In this document: positions 54,366 through 62,146 of the stretch, piece by piece
Layout: each line of letters opens with the position of its first letter
Numbering within the stretch: the stretch's first letter is position 1
Assembly (NCBI GenBank): GCA_001281695.1
Contig: LJIE01000002.1
Coordinates: 1 to 64,000 of the forward strand
Direction: 5' to 3'
DNA length: 64,000 bases
From: a bacterium 336/3
GTDB taxonomy: Bacteria > Bacteroidota > Bacteroidia > Cytophagales > Thermonemataceae
Translations under genes and position numbers: made by a program
The notes under the pieces: generated by a model
The model's database searches: none
Seen by the model: the letters and a program-made list of their open reading frames with translations, nothing else
Told to the model about the DNA's origin: nothing

Positions 54366-55805
54366 TTAAGTATTTACATTATTTTTTGTTTTATACTTTA
54401 TTAATTTATCCATAAAGTATATTGTTCCTATCATTAAAATAGGATACGAAGGTATCCAGAATCTCCATTCTGCCAGTTTTATAAAGAAACAAAATAAAAT
54501 CAAGATATAAATAGGTATTGCAATAAACGTATAGTTTTTATAGTTATTTACACCATATATCAACCCCATGAAACCAAAAACTAAAGTACCATAATATAAT
54601 AAAGATTGACCAATTTTTATTATCATTTGATATGATTCATAACATTTAAACCATTGATTAACAGGCAAATAGTATGATCCACTATGAAATATTAAATCTT
54701 TTACTCGCCTCAAAGAAGATAACAGATAATAATTTAATGGCTTTTCTTTTTGATAATTAGCACTTAATTTATCAAATTCTTGAGCTAGCTTTATATCTTC
54801 TTTTTCAGTATAATTTTGATTTAATTCTATCATTCTTTGTTTTAAGACAGATAATTCTTTTGTGGTATATGCCTCTGTCAAGGCATAAGAAGGAAATACA
54901 TATTCTTTTGTATACTTATCTTCATGAAGGAAATAATAACTTGGAGCTTTTGTTTCCCAAAACACTGTATTTCCTCCCCAACATTTTATAAAGTTGTTCA
55001 TAGCCTGATGGCTTTGGGATAACCAATATCCTCCAGTAGTATCTTCTTGGAAAGGCACAATTTTTTTATAAACAATATAATTTCTAACAATCCACGGAGA
55101 TAACATAATTAAGAGTGGTAAACTCACATAAACAGATTTTTGCAAAACTATTTTATATTTCTTATCATATCTTATAAACTCTATACCCAGTAATACAAAC
55201 AGTAAAACAAAATAGGGTTTTAACAAACATAAGAAACTCAAAAACAGCCCTGATAGATATAAATACTTGTTTATTCGGCTACTTAAATAGGAATAATAAT
55301 TATAAATAAAAAATATCAGAAGACTTACTGAATAACTTTCTGGAAGTAGATAAAATGACCATGATGTAGTATTTAGGCTTACCAACATGGCTAATATACT
55401 CAAAACAAAAAATATTTTTTTTTGTATAATTTGAAGTATCAATAAAGCCAATACCACAATACTCAAACTTTCTAATAAAATCTGGGTAATAATTACCAAA
55501 TCAGCACTTACAGACTTATCAAAGAACAACCTGAACACATAGTAGGGAATACCATAATATGGCATTCTTCCTGCGTATATTTTTGTTTTTTGTGTAGGAT
55601 GTTGGTTATAAAAAAAGTACTCTCCTGTTGTCCTATAATTTTCTATGGCTCCTATATAGGAAAATGTATCCCCTCCTATAATAGAAAGTTCTCCTGCTTT
55701 CAAATCTGGACTATTACATATAGTTAGTTTTTGAAGATAATAGACTGTACCCAACTTTATGATAAACACGAAAAGAGATACTAATAGTAACTTTTTTCTA
55801 CTCAT
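54366..55805 (-). CDS. GT-C family membrane glycosyltransferase (GT39-like)
   Basis: A 479-residue protein with about 10 to 12 membrane helices. The first periplasmic loop carries an acidic motif (GGDTFSYIGA, about 44-53), the usual GT-C metal-site position. A long soluble insert follows around 270-365 (GGYWLSQSHQ, then YTEKEDIKLAQEF). EWRFWIPSYPILMIG near the C-terminus is typical of GT39-type proteins in this phylum. It would transfer a sugar from a polyprenyl-phosphate donor in the periplasm, fitting the DPM1-like gene in the cluster. It lies six bases after the Gfo/Idh gene. Confidence 0.75.
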   Translation of the reverse strand: MSRKKLLLVSLFVFIIKLGTVYYLQKLTICNSPDLKAGELSIIGGDTFSYIGAIENYRTTGEYFFYNQHPTQKTKIYAGRMPYYGIPYYVFRLFFDKSVSADLVIITQILLESLSIVVLALLILQIIQKKIFFVLSILAMLVSLNTTSWSFYLLPESYSVSLLIFFIYNYYSYLSSRINKYLYLSGLFLSFLCLLKPYFVLLFVLLGIEFIRYDKKYKIVLQKSVYVSLPLLIMLSPWIVRNYIVYKKIVPFQEDTTGGYWLSQSHQAMNNFIKCWGGNTVFWETKAPSYYFLHEDKYTKEYVFPSYALTEAYTTKELSVLKQRMIELNQNYTEKEDIKLAQEFDKLSANYQKEKPLNYYLLSSLRRVKDLIFHSGSYYLPVNQWFKCYESYQMIIKIGQSLLYYGTLVFGFMGLIYGVNNYKNYTFIAIPIYILILFCFFIKLAEWRFWIPSYPILMIGTIYFMDKLIKYKTKNNVNT

Positions 55806-55810
55806 AAAAT

Positions 55811-56812
55811 TTATAGTAAAATTTCCTCTCCTTTGTTTTTTATAGATTTTTGAGAAGCTTCTAAGATTTTCACAACTGTTGCTCCTATATGGGCTGATGC
55901 TTTTGGGGTGTTTTTTTGTTGAATACTATCTATAAAATCACTTGCCATTGCATATAATGCCTCTGTATTGTTTAATTTGGGGACATAAATATCTCCTACT
56001 CGATAATCTACCAATATTTTAGTTTTATCTTCTTCTGATTTGATTTCATAGCCTGTATCATAGACTTTTATTTTTTCTGTAGCTTCTAAATCATTCCAAA
56101 CAATCATTTTTTTATTCCCTCCTACAAGCATTTGTCTAACTTTTACAGGTGAACTCCATGAACAATTGAAATGTGCTATCTTATTAGAAGCATATTTTAG
56201 AGTGAGGTAAGCAATATTTTCTATATCATTATTAGTATGAGAAATACCCGTAGCTTGTACTATTATAGGCTCTTCATTAAGCAAATAATTGCAAATAGAT
56301 ATATCGTGTGCAGCTAAATCCCATAGAACATTGACATCTGGCTGAAATAAGCCAAGATTAATTCTTGTGGAATCTATATAATTGACATTTCCTAATTCCT
56401 GTTTTTCAATGAGTTCTTTCATTTTTTGAACAGCCCCTGTATACAAAAAAGTATGGTCTGTCATCAGAATAAGTCCTTTGTTCTCAGCTATTCTGATAAG
56501 CTCTTCTGCTTGAGCATATGAAGAAGTCATAGGTTTCTCAACAAGCACATGCTTGCCAGCCAAAAGAGCCTTTTTGGCTAATTCGTAATGACTAAAAACA
56601 GGAGTGGCAATCACAACAGCATTTAGAGAGTCATTTCCAAAAAATTCCTCTATAGAAGATGTTGTATTTACATTGGGATAGCTCAGTTTTAAAGCTTGTA
56701 GCTTTTTCTCATCAAAATCCAGAACGGTGTGTAGTGTAGCATTCTTCTGAGCGTAAAAATTTCTAACTAAATTTTTACCCCAGTATCCATAACCTATTAT
56801 ACCAATATTCAT
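55811..56812 (-). CDS. Gfo/Idh/MocA-family oxidoreductase
   Basis: A 333-residue NAD(P)-dependent enzyme. The Rossmann motif is GIIGYGYWGKN, with Asp33 after strand 2 (TVLDFDEKK). The conserved EKPMT (about 94-98) and the DHTFLYTGA/WDLAAHDISI region bind substrate. In glycan clusters such enzymes (WlbA, for example) oxidise C3 of UDP-sugars, giving the keto-sugar for a DegT aminotransferase; both follow in this cluster. An AT-only hairpin (56817-56849) lies just before the ATG. Confidence 0.9.
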   Translation of the reverse strand: MNIGIIGYGYWGKNLVRNFYAQKNATLHTVLDFDEKKLQALKLSYPNVNTTSSIEEFFGNDSLNAVVIATPVFSHYELAKKALLAGKHVLVEKPMTSSYAQAEELIRIAENKGLILMTDHTFLYTGAVQKMKELIEKQELGNVNYIDSTRINLGLFQPDVNVLWDLAAHDISICNYLLNEEPIIVQATGISHTNNDIENIAYLTLKYASNKIAHFNCSWSSPVKVRQMLVGGNKKMIVWNDLEATEKIKVYDTGYEIKSEEDKTKILVDYRVGDIYVPKLNNTEALYAMASDFIDSIQQKNTPKASAHIGATVVKILEASQKSIKNKGEEILL

Positions 56813-56816
56813 TTAA

Positions 56817-56849
56817 TTTTAGTTATTTTTTGTTTAAAAATAACTAAAA
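56817..56849 (-). promoter_or_regulatory. AT-only 14-bp hairpin before the Gfo/Idh gene
   Basis: TTTTAGTTATTTTT (56817-56830) pairs perfectly with 56836-56849 around TGTTT. It begins two bases after the DUF1501 stop and ends four bases before the Gfo/Idh start. It could be a weak terminator or a translation-modulating stem; no T-run follows on the transcribed strand. Confidence 0.5.
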
Positions 56850-56850
56850 T

Positions 56851-58035
56851 TTATAAAAAATATAATTGTTCAACATTTTTTCCCAAAATAGAATTTATGG
56901 GTACATTCAAGTGATTTTTGAGAATTGTAGCATAGATGCTTCTAAAGTCAATTTCGTATTTTAAATCACCTTCGTCTAAAGACTCTAACTTGGGTGAGCT
57001 ATTATAAAAACCTTTTTTCTTTAGAGAATTTCCAATAATAAATAAATTATTGGCTGTTCCATGGTCAGTTCCTCCTGAAGCATTTTGAGCTACTCTTCTA
57101 CCAAATTCAGAAAAAGTTAAAATCAATGTATTGTCCAAATTTCCACTTTGTTTTAAATCTGTTACAAGACTATAAATAGCATCAGAATAAATACCTAATA
57201 GTCTTTCTTGTGTATTTAGTTGATTCACATGTGTATCAAAACCTGAAAGAGAGGCATAATATACTTCAATTTCCAAACCACTTTTAATCATTTGAGAAAT
57301 TGTTTTTAATCTTTGACCAAATTCGTTTTGCGGGTAGTCAACACTTGTCTTTTGTATTTTATTCTTTTCATAAATATATTCAGCAGAAGAAACAGTTTCA
57401 GAAAGTGTTTTATACAAATAAGCTACATTTTCATGTTCATGATGATGATTTTGGGAAGAGTTTATCTTTTTATTTTTAGCCATTTTATAAAACTTTTCAG
57501 GATTTTGAAGAGCCAAGCCTTTTACTTTCTCCCCTTTCATAGCCAAACTTAAAGTATCATCTAATTCTATAGCAGAAAAAGCTTTACAGTTTTTTTCACA
57601 ATTTGCATCTAAAAAACGTCCTATCCAGCCACTAGAAAGGTATTCATTGCTATCACTAGCTGTATGCCAAATATCCATAGAACGAAAATGAGACCTGTCA
57701 GGATTGGGATAACCAACACTATTAAAAATACAAAGTAAGCCTTCATCATAAAGTTGCTTCATTTTACTCATAATTGGATGCAAACCTTGTTCTGAATTTA
57801 ATTTTAATACATTTTCTTTGGGAATTGCTAGACGAGGGCGAGTATTGTAATATATATCATTCTCAAATGGAACGATTGTATTTAAACCGTCATTACCACC
57901 TGATAATTGTATTATTATCAATCTTTTACCTGCAAAATTTATATTTTGCTCCTCAAAAGCTTTCAGGAAAGACGGTATCAGCCATGTACCTACAGTGGCT
58001 AAAGTAGATTGTTTTAAGAATTCTCTACGTTTCAT
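56851..58035 (-). CDS. DUF1501 exported protein
   Basis: A 394-residue exported protein. The N-terminus MKRREFLKQSTLATVGTW has a twin-arginine-like RREFLK motif and a hydrophobic stretch. The fold shows sulfatase/phosphatase-superfamily motifs: QLSGGNDGLNTIVP, HFRSMDIWHT, ASLSGFDTHVNQ and FSEFGRRVAQNASGGTDHGT. DUF1501 proteins are always found next to DUF1800 proteins; their substrate is unknown to me. It lies ten bases after the DUF1800 gene in the same direction. Confidence 0.88.
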   Translation of the reverse strand: MKRREFLKQSTLATVGTWLIPSFLKAFEEQNINFAGKRLIIIQLSGGNDGLNTIVPFENDIYYNTRPRLAIPKENVLKLNSEQGLHPIMSKMKQLYDEGLLCIFNSVGYPNPDRSHFRSMDIWHTASDSNEYLSSGWIGRFLDANCEKNCKAFSAIELDDTLSLAMKGEKVKGLALQNPEKFYKMAKNKKINSSQNHHHEHENVAYLYKTLSETVSSAEYIYEKNKIQKTSVDYPQNEFGQRLKTISQMIKSGLEIEVYYASLSGFDTHVNQLNTQERLLGIYSDAIYSLVTDLKQSGNLDNTLILTFSEFGRRVAQNASGGTDHGTANNLFIIGNSLKKKGFYNSSPKLESLDEGDLKYEIDFRSIYATILKNHLNVPINSILGKNVEQLYFL

Positions 58036-58045
58036 AATTTTTAGA

Positions 58046-59428
58046 TTAACATAACTGAAACTCAGGACTTGTTGTAAGTTGTCTAATTGTATTTTTAATA
58101 AAAACCTCTCCAGAACCTTCTATTTTATCATCAGATAAGTTTTTAGAAGCTATTGGCAATAACCAGTTTTGTAGTTTTTCAAAAATTTCTTTTTGAGATG
58201 AAGTTTTGATATGTTTTGTAATCTTGTTCCAATCAACTCTTGATTGCAGAATTTTGGCTTCTCGTTTTCCTAAACCTTCTGTATCTACATCTCCATCATC
58301 TTTTGAATTAATCTCTACTTCTTTTTGTCCAAAAATCAGATCTGGCAAGGTCATTCTAAACAGTAGAGTTGAGCTATCTATCCAACTTTTTCCTTCTTGC
58401 CAACCAGCTACATTGGGTGGATAAAATAAAATTTGTCCTAATACTTTTTGGACAAAAAGCCATGAACGTTCATCTTCAAAGTCTAATCCAAAGAATTTCT
58501 GATAATGCACTAAAAGCTCAATCGGAGATTTAATATGTGTTCCTATATTTTTCTGCTCATAAAACCAATCTGCAGAAAGTATTTTTTCTAACAAGGCTTT
58601 TATGTCATAGTTTGTTTTTCTAAAATAAGAAGCTAAATCTTGTACAATAGCTTCATCAACTTTATCATTTACAAAATGAGTGTATATCTTTCGAACTATA
58701 AAAAGAGCTGTTTTGGGGTTTTCTAAAATGATATTGATAATATCATCTCCATTGAAATTGCCTGTTTTTCCAAAAAAAGTTTTTGAATCAAAATCGTGTT
58801 GACGTTCTCTGAATACATATTCCCCTGAAAAATCGAACCCCCAACCAGTAAAAGCTCTTGCTGCTTCTTTGATGTCTTTTTCGGTATAATTGCCTCTTCC
58901 TAATGTAAAAAGTTCCATCAATTCTCTTGCAAAGTTTTCATTAGGCTTTTCTTTTCTATTTTGTTGATTATTGAGAAATTGAAGCATTGCAGGGTCTTTT
59001 GATATTGCATGCAACAAATCACCAAATTTACCTAGAGCATAGTTTCTCAATAAATTATTTTGTTTTTGAGTCAGATAAGCATTTTGCGTTTTACAAGCAA
59101 AATGATTGTGCCAAAAGAGTGTCATTCTTTCTCTTAAAGCACATTGAGGCTCTGTCATTTGCTTGAGCCATAGAACATTAAGGTTTTTTATTTTTTGACG
59201 GCTTTCTTTCCTTAGTAAACGTCTTTCTTGTTCAGTAAGATTGTTTCTATCTGCAATTTTAGGACGTTCTACAATTTCTATATTTTTTATTTTGGAAGCT
59301 TTGTCGAAAACCTCTTTGATAATATTTTTTAGGTTTTTATTCTTTTGCTGTTCCAGTTCTTCCAAACTTGCTCCAAAACAGGCTCTAAAATATAAGTGTT
59401 GTATTTTTTGTTGCTCCTTCATAAGCAT
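58046..59428 (-). CDS. DUF1800 protein
   Basis: A 460-residue protein, mostly alpha-helical. Landmarks: LYFRACFGASLEEL at the N-terminus, ERMTLFWHNHFAC, NENFARELMELFTLGRGNYTE and AARAFTGWGF, then FPPNVAGWQEGKSWIDSS-type FYPPNVAGWQEG. The catalytic role is unknown; His-Asn-His and Arg-Glu-Leu-Met-Glu motifs are highly conserved in the family. No signal peptide is obvious. It is the first gene of the DUF1800-DUF1501 pair. The 145 bases upstream (59429-59573) contain long T runs but no consensus promoter on this strand. Confidence 0.88.
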   Translation of the reverse strand: MLMKEQQKIQHLYFRACFGASLEELEQQKNKNLKNIIKEVFDKASKIKNIEIVERPKIADRNNLTEQERRLLRKESRQKIKNLNVLWLKQMTEPQCALRERMTLFWHNHFACKTQNAYLTQKQNNLLRNYALGKFGDLLHAISKDPAMLQFLNNQQNRKEKPNENFARELMELFTLGRGNYTEKDIKEAARAFTGWGFDFSGEYVFRERQHDFDSKTFFGKTGNFNGDDIINIILENPKTALFIVRKIYTHFVNDKVDEAIVQDLASYFRKTNYDIKALLEKILSADWFYEQKNIGTHIKSPIELLVHYQKFFGLDFEDERSWLFVQKVLGQILFYPPNVAGWQEGKSWIDSSTLLFRMTLPDLIFGQKEVEINSKDDGDVDTEGLGKREAKILQSRVDWNKITKHIKTSSQKEIFEKLQNWLLPIASKNLSDDKIEGSGEVFIKNTIRQLTTSPEFQLC

Positions 59429-59573
59429 TTTTATTTTTATTTTGGACTATCTAAATTGTATAAGGTTTAAAATTTTATTTTATTTATTTTTTTGACATCT
59501 TTAGCATAAGTTTTGTGTTAAACAAAACAACTATTTACCTTCAGATTTGGTTATTCTATAAAATTCTATAATT

Positions 59574-61091
59574 ATGCGTTCATCATTAGTTTGTTCCCTC
59601 ACATTCCTTACCTTCAATATTTTTGCACAACAAGTTGAGCCTGGTGCTATTGGCTATTATCAAGATGCTAGCATTTTTGCTCAATCTACTGTTCCTATGG
59701 GAACAGCAAGAGTGCAAGGTTTGGGAGGGGCTAATGTTGCAGTGGGTGCAGATGCTTTTTCTACTGTTTCAAATCCTGCAGGTTTGGGACTTGTTAAAAA
59801 TGGACAATTTAATATTGGTTTAGCTTTCAACAACTATGGTTCTAAATCTTCTTATATCAATACTGACACTCAAGGTTCTTATAACTATCTGAAATTAAAC
59901 AATATAAGTATTGTTATTCCTATTGAATCTTTTGGAGATAGCAAATACAAAGGAGGAGGTATTGGTATTTCGGTTATCAGAACCAATAATTTTCAAAGAA
60001 GATTTAGTTATTCAGGTACAAATACTCGTAGTACAATGGCAGACCGTTTCACTGCTTTAGCAGATGGAATTAATGCTAATATTCTTGAAGCAGAAGCAGC
60101 TTCTGGCGAAATATTAGATTTAGCATCATTGTCTTACTCAGGTTTTGTAATTAGTCCTTATTTAGATGATAGCACTTCTTATTATACTGAGTTTAGAGAT
60201 GTTAATAATAATTTAGTAGCTCCCATTCGTCAACAAGAAACCTATCAAACCAAAGGAGGAGAAACCACATTTCATATTTCTTATGGAGGCAATTACAATG
60301 ACAAACTATTCTTTGGTTTTGGATTAGGCATTACGACTTTACGTTACAGCTTAAATAGTGTTTATAATGAAAGTTTGACTCGTCAAGCAGCACCTAGTGA
60401 GTTGCAAGAATTTACACTAAAAAATAATCGTTCAACAAAAGGTGGAGGTGTTAATTTTAATTTAGGATTTATTGCTCGCCCAGTAGACTTCATCCGTTTT
60501 GGAGCTTCAATTACTACTCCTACTTTTTATGCATTGGCAGAGAAAGATGAAAACACAATGATTGCTATTTCAAGGAATTTCAACCCTGTAACGAATAGCA
60601 CAATACCTTCAGAGTTAAACTTCCAATATACAAGTCCTTTGAGAGCAAATGCTGGGGCTGCCTTTTTCTTTAACAAAGCAGGTTTCTTCACTTTGGAAGC
60701 AGAATGGGTTAATTATAAGGGCATGTCAGTAACATCTTTAGATACTGATATTGAGGCCGACAACAAAACCATTAAAAATTTGTATGGCTCAGCTTTTAAT
60801 ATAAGAAGTGGTATTGAAGGCAGGTTTGATATTTTTAGAGTAAGAGGAGGTGCAGCCTATATGCAAAATGCTTTAAAAACAAAACTTGATGATGTAAACA
60901 GAGATATTTTCTCTTTCAGTGGTGGATTAGGATTATATTTAAAAACATTTTCTTTAGATTTAGGAGTGACTTATACACCCAGTAACAGTATTTATACACC
61001 TTATACACTCAATAATAGGGATTTGTTTTATTCTGTAGAGAGTAAGAATACTCAAATTTCAGGAATCATGACTGTGTCATTCTTATTTTAA
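59574..61091 (+). CDS. Outer-membrane beta-barrel protein, OmpP1/FadL-like
   Basis: A 505-residue protein with signal peptide (about 1-19, ending IFAQQ). Residues 40-75 contain GTARVQGLGGANVAVGADAF and STVSNPAGLGLVKNG, the hatch region also seen in FadL-like proteins. The remainder is alternating amphipathic strands, and the protein ends SGIMTVSFLF with a terminal aromatic residue for BAM recognition. Ligand unknown. It is followed after 63 bases by a second outer-membrane-like gene. Confidence 0.85.
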   Translation: MRSSLVCSLTFLTFNIFAQQVEPGAIGYYQDASIFAQSTVPMGTARVQGLGGANVAVGADAFSTVSNPAGLGLVKNGQFNIGLAFNNYGSKSSYINTDTQGSYNYLKLNNISIVIPIESFGDSKYKGGGIGISVIRTNNFQRRFSYSGTNTRSTMADRFTALADGINANILEAEAASGEILDLASLSYSGFVISPYLDDSTSYYTEFRDVNNNLVAPIRQQETYQTKGGETTFHISYGGNYNDKLFFGFGLGITTLRYSLNSVYNESLTRQAAPSELQEFTLKNNRSTKGGGVNFNLGFIARPVDFIRFGASITTPTFYALAEKDENTMIAISRNFNPVTNSTIPSELNFQYTSPLRANAGAAFFFNKAGFFTLEAEWVNYKGMSVTSLDTDIEADNKTIKNLYGSAFNIRSGIEGRFDIFRVRGGAAYMQNALKTKLDDVNRDIFSFSGGLGLYLKTFSLDLGVTYTPSNSIYTPYTLNNRDLFYSVESKNTQISGIMTVSFLF

Positions 61092-61154
61092 TTATAAGTA
61101 TGTAACATTTTATTTAGTAATTTGTTAGTATGTAGTGTTTAAAACGATACTACT

Positions 61155-62087
61155 ATGAAACAAATTCTGTTAACTTTTTACCTTTTATTTATTTCTTATA
61201 TATCTTTTTCTCAAGGCTGTAGTAGTGCTGGTTTTTGTACTATGGGAGCTTTGAAAGCAGACCAAACTTTTTCTCCTATTAAAAAAGTAAGGCTTAACTA
61301 TGTTGAAATTAGCCATCTTATAGCATTTAACGGATTAGGAGAAACTATTCAGGCATCAACAATAGATGCTTCGATTAGTGTTTCTTCTAAAAATAAAATT
61401 CAACTTCGTTTGCCATATGCTTGGGTAGAAGGAGATTTAGGAAAGACAAGTGGTTTTGGAGATGTTTACTTTACATACACCAGAAGTCTTTTTCAAAAAG
61501 ACAAGTACAACATAAGTGTAATGGCAGGAACTAAGATTCCTCGATTTTCTACAAATTTCAATACAAAAGAAAATTTACCCCTTCCTATGTATTATTCACC
61601 AAGTTTAGGAACATATGACCTAATTCTTGGAGCTTCTTTCATTAATAAAAGTTGGCTATTGGGTATAGGATTTCAAAAACCTATTTATAATAGAAGTATT
61701 GATAATCATTTTTCTCCAGATAAGTGGTTAGGGTCATCTTTGGAGCAACAAGCTAAAAAATATACATATTCTGCTGGTTTGCAGAGAGGTAGTGATATTA
61801 TGTTAAGAATTGAAAAAAATATCCGTTTCAATCGTTATAATTTTCATGTAGGCTTATTGCCCGTTTACCGTATTGAAGCAGATGAAGTACTCCAAGATAA
61901 TGTTAGAAAAAAGTTAAAAGGCTCACAAGGTTTAGCAATGACAGGCATTTTAGGTGCTGGCTATAATTTTGATTTACATTCTCGTATCAAATTATTTTAT
62001 GGACATCGTTTGGTTGCCAGAGAATCTAATGCAGATGGATTGATGAAAACTTCTGTAACCACAATTGCTTATGAATGGCGGTTTTAA
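61155..62087 (+). CDS. Putative outer-membrane protein with CSSAGFC motif
   Basis: A 310-residue protein with signal peptide (about 1-20, ending SFSQ). Directly after it comes GCSSAGFCTMGALK, with two cysteines five residues apart that could form a disulfide or bind metal. The body is made of beta strands (RLPYAWVEGDLGKTSGFGDVYFTYTRSLF and similar), and the protein ends TIAYEWRF with a terminal Phe, which fits a small outer-membrane barrel. I do not recognise a function. It is followed 59 bases later by the TPR-CHAT gene. Confidence 0.75.
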   Translation: MKQILLTFYLLFISYISFSQGCSSAGFCTMGALKADQTFSPIKKVRLNYVEISHLIAFNGLGETIQASTIDASISVSSKNKIQLRLPYAWVEGDLGKTSGFGDVYFTYTRSLFQKDKYNISVMAGTKIPRFSTNFNTKENLPLPMYYSPSLGTYDLILGASFINKSWLLGIGFQKPIYNRSIDNHFSPDKWLGSSLEQQAKKYTYSAGLQRGSDIMLRIEKNIRFNRYNFHVGLLPVYRIEADEVLQDNVRKKLKGSQGLAMTGILGAGYNFDLHSRIKLFYGHRLVARESNADGLMKTSVTTIAYEWRF

Positions 62088-62146
62088 AGTTTTATATTTT
62101 AATTTTATTTTCAATATATTTGCTGATAGCCTAAATTCATTTTTGC

